Origin: Sporothrix humicola
Taxonomy: Eukaryota > Ascomycota > Sordariomycetes > Ophiostomatales > Ophiostomataceae
Reading direction: 5' to 3'
DNA length: 50,258 nucleotides
Assembly (NCBI GenBank): GCA_021396245.1
Contig: WNYE01000147.1
Span: forward strand, 1 to 50,258
A model generated the notes under the pieces. The model worked only from the letters and a program-made list of their open reading frames with translations. It had not been told where the DNA came from and ran no database searches. Every line of letters starts with the position of its first letter. Position 1 is the first letter of the stretch. The translations under genes were made by a program, and so were the position numbers. Below are positions 42,857-50,258 of the stretch, piece after piece.

Positions 42857-44817
42857 TCAAAATTTATCAGTCACACACCCAAGGCTAGCATTGCTTACCA
42901 GAGCGGCATACTTCCTCAACGTGCCATTGTTAGCACGCAGCGGGGGTGCTTTCCACTCCTTCCGTCTCTTTTCCAGTTCTTCTTTGGACACTTCAAGATC
43001 AACAATCCTCTCGGTCGCATCTATCACGATGCGGTCACCATCTTTAACCAACCCAATTGGACCGCCCTCCATAGCTTCCGGCACGATATGGCCAATCAAA
43101 AATCCGTGGCTACCGCCAGAAAAGCGACCATCAGTGAGCAACGCAACATCATTGCCAAGGCCTGCTCCCATGATGGCCGAGCTTGGTTTGAGCATCTCTG
43201 GCATGCCCGGTCCACCCTTCGGGCCCTCGTATCGGATGATGACGACCGTCTTCTCGCCAGCCTTAATATCACCACGCTCAAGAGCAGCGATGAAATCGTC
43301 CTCGGCGTCGTAGCATTTAGCAGTACCTTCAAACCTGAGTCCCTCCTTGCCAGTGATTTTACCAACCGAGCCACCAGGTGCCAATGTGCCCCTGAGAATC
43401 TGAAGGTGGCCAGTGGGTTTGATTGGGTTGCTCATAGGTCGGATCACGGGCTGGTCATCGGGGAAGTCGGGAAAGGTAGCTATGTTCTCCTTCATCGTCT
43501 TTCCCGTTACCGTGATACCGTTGCCATCAATAATGCCCTCCTTGATTAGGAACTTGAGAAGGGCGGGAGTGCCGCCAATGTTGAAGAGGTCTTCAAAGAC
43601 ATATTTTCCAGAAGGCTTTAGATCAGCCAGGACGGGCGTCCGGTCCGACACAGCCTGGAAGTCATCAATGGTGAGCTTGATTCCCACGGAGTCTGCAATA
43701 GCAATCAAGTGCAATACTGCATTTGTACTGCCACCGAGAATCGTAACCAAGACCATGGCGTTCTCAAATGCCTGTCGTGTCATGATATCGCTAGGCCTAA
43801 TGTCCTCCTTCAAAAGGTTCCGGATGGCATCGCCAACAGATTGGCATTCGGCTACCTTCGATGGATGTTCAGCAGGGTAACTGCTACTCCCTGGAAGCGT
43901 CATGCCAAGCGTTTCAATGGCACTTGCCATGGTGTTGGCAGTGTACATGCCACCACATGCTCCGCCGCCGGGGCAAGCATTGCGAATAATATCAAAGCGC
44001 TCTTCTTCTGTGATGGAGCCAGAAATGTACTGCCCGTATGCCTGAAAGGCGCTGACAATGTCGAGAGGCTGGCCACTCTTCCCACAGCCAGGCTTGATCG
44101 TTCCACCATACACCATAATGCTAGGACGGTTCACACGGCCCATGGCGATAAGCACGCCAGGCATGTTCTTATCGCATCCGGGAATCGAAATGTTCGCATC
44201 GTACCATTGACCGCTCATGACAGTCTCAATACTGTCGGCAATAATTTCACGGCTTTGCAGAGAGTAGCGCATGCCTTTCGTTCCCATGCTAATACCGTCG
44301 GACACACCGATAGTGTTGAATCTCATGGGGACAAGCCCAGACTTGGCAACCGACTTCTTGATGATATCGGACAGGTCCATGAGATGCATGTTGCACGGGT
44401 TTCCTTCGTACCAGACAGACGAAATGCCCACCTGGGCTTTGTTCATGTCCTCTTCGGTCATGCCAACGGCATAAAGCATTGCTTGCGACGCACCCTGGGA
44501 TTTCGGCTGGGTGATGTAGGATGACACTCTGTTGAGCCTCTCGCTATTATCGGCCCGGGTAGAGAGGGTCTGTGACAAGCAGCGGCTTTGACTATACAGG
44601 GGAGGTATTAGACCACATGCAAAACCAATCATTGTTGTATATTAAATGCAAATGCCCAGAGAATCACTCGGTGGGGGGAAGCTTCACGAGTAGGTAGCAG
44701 AAGTCAGCTGGTTATAGGATGAGAAACGTACGTTGAAGCCTTAGTACTCCATGGTGCGCCGGTCCGCCAGATAGCCGCCCGGCTTCCTTTGGTAATAAAC
44801 CTTGAAGAGAGCATCAT
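42857..44817 (-). CDS. ILV3: Dihydroxy-acid dehydratase, mitochondrial, two exons
   Basis: Fe-S enzyme of valine, isoleucine and leucine synthesis in mitochondria: dihydroxy-acid to 2-oxo-acid. The large frame reads from 42857 back to 44632, but a CTAATACC...TGTATAG acceptor at 44592 and a donor GTACGT at 44731 support a first exon 44817-44732 joined to 44591-42857, giving 606 residues that begin MMLSSRFITKGSRAAIWRTG, a good mitochondrial presequence. The ATG at 44632 would lie in the intron. Family marks: NPCNMHLMDL, NTIGVSDGISMGTKGMRYSL, SIPGCDKNMPG, ACPGGGACGGMYTANTMASA, LTDGRFSGGSHGF and GHIVPEA; the iron-sulphur cysteines are in the NPC, GCDKN and GACGG segments. The end GCVTDKF is normal. 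Paired CCAAT boxes lie upstream. Confidence 0.93.
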
Positions 44818-45593
44818 TCCAGGAAACGAGCGAACGGCGTGGGTGGTGGGTGGAAAACAGGTATGTGGGATATGGGGAGTTGAAGACCGTCTTGAAGAGT
44901 TGAAGAGGGGAAGCTGGGTTTTTTTTACCCTTCGAAGGTTAGATAAGATAGCTCCAAAACCTGGAATGTCTGGCGCGATTGGGCCCTTTGTCGAGAATGC
45001 AGATGCTAACTAATAGTGAGCTTGGGTTCGGTGTAAAGAAAACGCCATGGACAAACGACCCTTTAAATATGTTTCTAGTTCTGTTTCCTAGAACAAAGAT
45101 GACTCCAATCTCGTTTTTTGGGAAGACATTGTTTTTGCCCATTGGCCTTCACTTTTTTATCAACCTGCGCTCTTCTTCACCAAGCTGGCTGGTGTGGGCC
45201 AAGTCACGCCGGGGAAGGTAATGCTTCTCCGGTACACTTTTTATACAGTACTGGAATTAGATCCAATCCGATTGGTGCTCTACCCCAACGCCCGACTGCA
45301 CCGCCGATTTTTCTCCGTAGGAGTGCTTTTGGGAGAGTTGCCTCCAGTGTACGAAATATTACAGTAGTGAGACTAATCATACGAATATATATAGTCATTG
45401 GTGTGTGTCTACGAACTGCCGCTTTATTGTTACAGGCTGGATCTGGTCTTGCTCCTCAGGATGCGATGCGTCCATTCAGTGCAAATAAATAGGAATGTCC
45501 TTGGTATACGGGGAACAGAAATCAACCCAGAACACAAGTTCCTACCAAGTCTCGGGCTGTAGTTAGGGTGTGGCAGCGTCAATTCCCAACAGT
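44818..45593. promoter_or_regulatory. ILV3 promoter and ClpP 3' flank
   Basis: 776 bp. Two CCAAT boxes face each other at 45263-45267 (plus) and 45271-45275 (minus, ATTGG), about 450 bp before the ILV3 ATG. Otherwise no clear motif and no gene. Confidence 0.45.
45263..45275. promoter_or_regulatory. Face-to-face CCAAT boxes, CCAATCCGATTGG
   Basis: Two CCAAT boxes in opposite orientation with a 3-bp spacer, forming a near palindrome. CCAAT is the core of the fungal CBC (HapB/C/E) site; with HapX this complex tunes iron-dependent genes. ILV3 is an Fe-S enzyme, so the link is plausible but inferred. Confidence 0.35.
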
Positions 45594-46562
45594 TCAGACT
45601 TTGGTTGGTCCTTTCGCATCAGCGTCGACATCCGCTAGTCGCTTGATCAAAATCTCATCTATGATGCCATGATCCTTAGCCTCTTCGGCCGTTAGATACC
45701 TGTCTCGCTCCATCATATCGTTGACTTGCTCGATGCTGTACTTGTCATGCCCAAATGACCTGTTGAGATGGCCCTGTACGATTTTGTTCACCTGTCCGCG
45801 CAGTCGCTGGATCTGGTTCGCATATATCAAGATATCAGCTGCCTGTCCTCGGGTTCCTCCGAGGGGTTGGTGCACCATTATGGAACTGTGCGGGAGAGCG
45901 AATCGCTTGCCAGCCTCGCCTCCGATGAGGAGAATTGCGGCCATGGATGCAGCAGCCCCAACGCATACGGTCGATACTGGCGATTTGATATAAGACATCG
46001 TGTCATATATGGCAAGACCAGAGCTGACTTCGCCACCTGGAGAGTTGATATACATAGTGATTGGTTTGTCCGGCGCATCAGATTCCAACCATAATAGCTG
46101 TGCCACTATGGCTGCTGAAACTGTGTCGTCAATAGCCCCGTTCAGACAAACAATACGTTCCTGTAGTAGCTTTGAAAATATATCGGCTGTTTGGTGGATT
46201 TTCCGGTGTCAGTAGGTGCCAGCCGTTCATAGTGGGATTAATCATTATGTAACTATAACGAACATGTTCGCCAACCACCAGCCTATGCTGTTAGCAAGTT
46301 GTACGCTTAGTACTTGATCCTTTTTTTTTCGGTGTTTGGTAATGGAAATGGACAAACAGGTCAGGAGACTGGAAGAGAGGGAACGGGAGGGACAACATAC
46401 CGTAACCTCTGTAATGTAGGGCATCGGTAGGGACGCAGTTGGCAGTGTGGACAGCGGTAGTCTTGAGGGGCGTGTCAAGCGCATTGTCTGTCCCAGTAGA
46501 GTCCGCCGGGAGGGCAAAAGCCCTCTGATTATGTGGCTTAAAGGCATCACTGGCAAGCTCAT
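45594..46562 (-). CDS. clpP: Mitochondrial ATP-dependent Clp protease proteolytic subunit, three exons
   Basis: Serine peptidase that forms the ClpP barrel and degrades proteins in the mitochondrial matrix with ClpX. Exons: 46562-46401, 46282-46264 (19 nt) and 46186-45594; 257 residues with consistent phases; donors GTATGT and GTTCGT, branch sites GCTAAC and CTGAC. The joined MPYITEVT-AGGWRTS-DIFSKLLQERI matches the family exactly, which is why I trust the 19-nt exon. Catalytic triad: Ser141 (GAAASMAA), His166 (SIMVHQP), Asp222 (MERDRYL). The N-terminal 45 residues (LPSRRTLLGQTMRLTRPSRL) look like a presequence. ClpP is found in filamentous fungi but not in budding yeast. It shares a promoter region with the next gene. 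Confidence 0.92.
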
Positions 46563-47072
46563 TCTTCTGATCGCTGGTGCTGGATGTAGGTAGTCGGCAG
46601 ATGTTACAAGAAAATGCCACTGTCGAAGCTGAATGCTGGAGTGTTGACTGGGGAGTGTAGTGCTGACCTGATAGGTAGATAGAAAATGCCGCTTAATTGC
46701 ATAGCGGGCAGAACAATGTACAGTTCGACATAGAAGTGGGCCAGGAAGGCATCAGCTCTCCGTGGTACAGACTAGCCTATACGGTCACGTGCCGCGCAGG
46801 GTTTACTGGCCAGAAGTACTCCGTACAACATACTGAATCAAACTGCTCTCCATCTCGTGTTTTACGACAATAATGCTCCTTAAAGGCCGTCCGACATCTT
46901 TTGGGAGTGCCTTGTTTAGTACCTTGAACCCCAGATGTCTTTTGCACTATACCTGCGCAGCCGGGGCCTAGGCTTCGTCGTATTTTCAACAAGTCGCAGC
47001 AGCATTTGGGATATAAATTCCATCTCATGCGCTTCCTTACTACGACGGGGGGGGGGTCGGAAATCAAAACAC
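46563..47072. promoter_or_regulatory. Divergent promoter region, ClpP and the 317-residue protein
   Basis: 510 bp. One TACTCCGTA at 46817. A run of G at 47047-47056. No gene accepted; the open frame from 46935 continues into the next gene but the ATG at 47073 is the better start. Confidence 0.45.
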
Positions 47073-48092
47073 ATGGCGGCCTCGATTAACCATGCTGGTT
47101 TACAGCCTACTGGACTAACGGAGCAGGCCGTTAGCCACTTTCCATCATCACCGTTGACTGACGAGTCGTTTGTTCGTGCCCGTTTAAAGTATATACGTGC
47201 GAAAAGGCAACAAGGATGTCAGTCCAGGTCCACCAAGTTTCAGAGACAGCTGGCTCGTAATTCTTTTGGTATGCCCCTCCTTCTCGTGTCTATCAATTCG
47301 CAGCCGTACTTGTTTTACTAATCGCCACGAACAGCCCGGGTTCTCGCCAGCCCGAGCCGGTGCTGTCCGTTAACCAAAACACGGGTTCCAAGAGATTGCC
47401 TGCAAAGTTTCAGGCTCATGGGTCACCCTGAATCGGGCGACCCATGGTGGGTGCCATATGATCTTTCAGCGCCGCAGTCTCTAGTGATAACACCGCCAGA
47501 CCATGCCACGGCAAGCCAGCCCTCTCGTGTAATGCAGGGGCCTACTGCGTATACCCTGTCTCGCGGGGGTTTCTTGCGTTCGTTTTCCCAGGCGTCGGGG
47601 AAGTACAGGAGAGGCTATAAAGCATTTTTGCGTGTATCTGACTCTCCCGGCCTCGCGGTCATACTCGGGAGAGCCGTGTGGAGGGAGGATATGGACACCC
47701 ATGTGCTCGAGTTGATGCGTCGCCGCGTTTCCGAGGAGCTTTTATATTTTTCGGCCTTAACAGAAACACTTGAGAGGCAATATCTAGTATCTCTGGACAA
47801 CTTGGGCTGCCCAGTTGGTTTACACCAGTTGGGTTGTGTTTTTACTATTGACAATCGGGATGAAGTACACAGGGCCGAGTGTAACAAACACTCGGCTCCA
47901 GTTGAAACCAGTTTGATTGCGGGTCGCGCCCTGCCTTTTTATGACATTCGTACACTTCTTGGCGATTACTACGTCGCACAGTTGCAGAAGAAATCTAGCG
48001 TATTTCGAACTTCTAAGTTGGTGGTTGTAAGAGGAAACAAGACGTCGTTGTTACAGACACGTTTATGGAAATTACATAATTATATACATTAA
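47073..48092 (+). CDS. Conserved fungal protein of unknown function, two exons
   Basis: Exons: 47073-47268 and 47335-48092 (donor GTATGC, branch CTAAT, acceptor AACAG), 317 residues. The spliced core NSF-ARVLASPSRCCPLTKTRV and the later PWWVPYDL, AVWREDMDTHVLELMRRR, SEELLYFSAL and LWKLHNYIH remind me of a conserved ascomycete family, perhaps mitochondrial, without a known function. No membrane segment; N-terminus Arg/Lys-rich around ARLKYIRAKRQQG. Base composition falls sharply over the last 40 nt, and the AT-rich block starts right after the stop, so the C-terminus may have been altered by the mutation that made that block. Confidence 0.7.
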
Positions 48093-48998
48093 ATATTATT
48101 CGTTTATTGTAAAATTGACGGTTAAATAAAATTGTTATAAAATTAAAAGTATTATGTTAAAAGTTATATATTATACAGTTAAGTTATATTAAGTAAAAAA
48201 TAAAAATATAACGTTTTATACGTATTATAAATATTATAAATATATAATAGTTTTTTAAAATTAATTAATATACTCGTTACTTTTTAATATTATATTTATA
48301 TTATATTTTATACATTAATAAACGTTATATATATTACTTATATAAATAACGTATTTTTTTATTTAAAATATATATATATTATATTAACGAAATATTATTA
48401 TATTATTATTTATTATACCTTATCGAACTATTTAAATATATAGTATTAAGTTTATTAATTAGTTTAACGGTGCACTAAAAAGCTAAATACTCGGTAAAAC
48501 TATACACTTTTCGCCTACGTTATAAGATCGTTTTTATATCGTTGTTTTTTTAGTATATAAAAATATTTATATTATTTTATTGTAAACGTTTATTTCGTTT
48601 TAAGTTTATTGTAAGGTTTTTAGAAAATAAAGGGGAAAAGGAGTATAATATAAAGTAATACGAAAGGTTTATTAATAAATAGTTTATTAATTTTTTTTAT
48701 ATTTTTTTGTTTATTGTTTTTTTATTTTATTAACTTATATAGTTAAACTTATAGTTTACGTTACGTGTATTAACTTTATTTTATTAATTTTTTTTTTTCG
48801 TATTTAATTTAAAGGTTAAATGAAGGTAAAGTAAATTAAATATAATTAAATTTAGTTAAACTTTTTACATTATTTAACCGTTTTATTTTTATTCGTTCAC
48901 GGTACCGTTATTATTTTATTTTTTATTCGTTATTATATATATCGGCGGTGTTTTAATATAAAGGTAACGTTAAAATAAAATAAAAATAATTAAATTTA

Positions 48999-49024
48999 AC
49001 GTAAATTTATATATAAATTTACGT
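48999..49024. repeat. 26-bp perfect palindrome in AT-rich block
   Basis: A perfect 26-bp palindrome with ACGTAAATTT at each end and TATATA in the middle, followed directly by one more half unit. In such AT-rich DNA, chance palindromes are common. Confidence 0.6.
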
Positions 49025-49457
49025 ATAAATTTACGTTACCGTTAACTTATTAATTATTTTTTTTTTTTTTTTAAACTTTTTTTTTAATTATTTAATAAAA
49101 ACTTTTTACTTTTTATTCGTTTTTTTTTTTTTTTATTATTTTTATTTTCTTTAATCTTTAACCTTTTAACTCTTTTTTTTCTTTTACTTTTTTCTCTTTA
49201 TAACCTCGTTATTATTTTATACTTTTTTATAATCTTTATTATATATTTATATTATTTTATATAAATAATTATTTTAATCCCTCTTATTTATTCTTTTTTA
49301 TTAATCTCGTTAACTTTTTATTATTAACTTACTTTAATATACTTTTTACTCGTAAAATTATCGTCGATAAAAACTTCGTTAACTCCGCGCTTATTAACCT
49401 TTTACGTTCGTTTTAAATTTACGTTATTATTTTTAAAAACTTACGTCGAAATAACGG

Positions 49458-49662
49458 TTTATTATACCAAAATCCTTTAATAAACCTTCCGGCCTCGTCA
49501 TCCAGAAGGGGCCCGGTCTCCTTAGTAACCCACAACATATCTACTATTTTGGCTAAAGTTAAAAGGTCCCGAGGGTCTCTTTAAGACTCTCTTTTCTTTT
49601 TTTTACATAGCTTCGATAAATGTAAATACAGGAGACTAAGGGGAGGGCCTTGTTTATAAAAG
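49458..49662 (+). repeat. Left arm of a RIP-diverged inverted repeat
   Basis: Less mutated arm of an inverted duplication whose partner is 49811-50010, with a 148-bp spacer. It retains GC-rich words such as GGCCTCGTCATCC and GGGGCCCGGTCTCC. The arm ends at GTTTATAAAAG, shared exactly with the partner, after which similarity stops. Confidence 0.85.
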
Positions 49663-49810
49663 TGTAACGGTACACCCAAAGATATATTAAGTAAGGAAGA
49701 GTAAAAATAAAAAATAATATTATAAAAATAGTTAAAGGTATAAAGTTAAGTGTACGTAAAAATAAAGATTAATTTTTTTTTTTTTAAAGTAAGAAGAGAA
49801 AGAGCCCAGG

Positions 49811-50010
49811 CTTTTATAAACGAGGTTTTCTTTTTAGTTTTTTATATTTGTATTTATCGAGGTTATATAAAAAAAAAAAAGTTTTAAAAAAACTTTCGAA
49901 ACTTTTTAGTTTTAGTTAAAGTAATAAATATATTATAAGTTATTAAAGAGACCGGGTTTTTTCCGAGTAACAAGGTTAAAAAACCTTTTAAAAGATTTTA
50001 ATATAATAAA
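49811..50010 (-). repeat. Right arm of the RIP-diverged inverted repeat
   Basis: Reverse-complement partner of 49458-49662. By hand alignment of about 185 positions I count 59 mismatches: 58 transitions and one transversion, plus one length difference in a T-run. In about 49 of the 58 transitions the left arm has G or C and this arm has A or T, so this copy is more mutated. Confidence 0.85.
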
Positions 50011-50258
50011 TTTTTTTTTTAACGATATTACTTTTAATGTCGTTTATAATAAGTTATTTATTAAAAAACTTAATAAAAAAAAAAGTTAACCAGTGGTTCG
50101 TTATATAACTTTTTATTTAAACTTTTTTAAAAAAAAAAAAAAGTAATTTTTATTTAAACTTTTAATTAGTCGAAAAATATATAATAATATAATTTTAAAA
50201 ACGGAAAAAAATTATATTATAATAGTTAATTATAAAAGTAATAATTTTATAAGTTTTT

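Larger units (their letters stand above)
48093..50258. other. AT-rich, RIP-type block without genes
   Basis: Extremely AT-rich and dense in stops in all frames. Surviving C is found largely as CG, while CA/TG pairs look rare. This is what repeat-induced point mutation leaves behind in ascomycetes. It presumably derives from transposons, but no coding remnant can be read. A GC-richer island stands at about 49491-49680. The right edge is beyond the window. Confidence 0.85.

Noticed and set aside
42827..44524. Long plus-strand frames opposite ILV3 (240 and 271 codons)
   Set aside because: Antisense to a highly conserved enzyme; no domain resemblance.
48999..49024. 26-bp palindrome as a functional site
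   Set aside because: In DNA this AT-rich, palindromes of this kind are likely by chance; listed as a repeat only.
48093..50258. Mitochondrial DNA insertion as the source of the AT-rich block
   Set aside because: No mitochondrial gene or tRNA can be read, and the transition-only difference between repeat arms fits RIP better.

Overview
This window is nuclear DNA of a filamentous ascomycete, most likely a Eurotiomycete. The evidence is short introns (about 50-150 nt) with GTRNGT donors and CTAAC/CTGAC branch sites, an acrB-type protein known from Aspergillus, a C-terminal kinesin of the KlpA/Kar3 type, a mitochondrial ClpP (absent from budding yeasts) and a block with the marks of repeat-induced point mutation (RIP). 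I cannot name genus or species. I see no tRNA, rRNA, CRISPR array or bacterial-type operon. Several proteins are spread over exons in different frames, so I rebuilt gene models from splice signals, reading phase and remembered protein families.

Layout. 1-59 is a poly-C run, probably an assembly edge, that cuts off an amino-acid permease gene (minus strand, to 646). 647-4854 is gene-poor. Next come a T5orf172/GIY-YIG protein (4855-6270, +), a class 3 lipase (6506-8299, -), a FHIP/RAI16-like dynein-adaptor subunit in four exons (9352-12700, +), the CCR4 deadenylase (14241-16412, -), a SAM-dependent methyltransferase with a disordered N-terminus (19173-21554, +), a small four-exon LYR-motif protein of the LYRM5/ETFRF1 type (21811-22359, -), a thioesterase-superfamily protein in three exons (22996-24127, +), acrB (25772-29167, +), a conserved protein of unknown function (29927-30775, +), a stand-alone thioesterase (31393-32166, +), a Zn2Cys6 transcription factor (34573-37043, +), kinesin-14 in six exons (37755-40542, -), a LOA1/Vps66-like acyltransferase (41430-42512, +), dihydroxy-acid dehydratase ILV3 (42857-44817, -), mitochondrial ClpP in three exons (45594-46562, -) and a conserved protein of unknown function (47073-48092, +). 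From 48093 to the end the sequence is extremely AT-rich and gene-free.

How the genes relate. This is mostly a housekeeping segment with no secondary-metabolite core enzyme. Motor and traffic functions (FHIP, kinesin-14), mRNA decay (CCR4), the CreB/CreC-linked acrB, and mitochondrial functions (ILV3, ClpP, the LYR protein, perhaps the 22996 thioesterase) are interleaved. Pairs share divergent promoter regions (LYR/thioesterase, kinesin/LOA1, ClpP/317-aa protein, CCR4/methyltransferase) or convergent 3' ends (T5orf172/lipase, FHIP/CCR4, TF/kinesin, LOA1/ILV3).

Most notable signals: (1) a 9-bp word, TACGGAGTA, present at least 19 times, nearly always between genes and densest upstream of the Zn2Cys6 factor, plus a sister word TACGACGTA; (2) a roughly 200-bp inverted duplication in the AT-rich block whose arms differ almost only by transitions, a direct record of RIP-like mutation; (3) 13-nt and 19-nt micro-exons and a probable GC-AG intron; (4) an AT-rich block that begins at the stop codon of the last gene. 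No complete new system stands out; the repeated word family is the best candidate for something undescribed.
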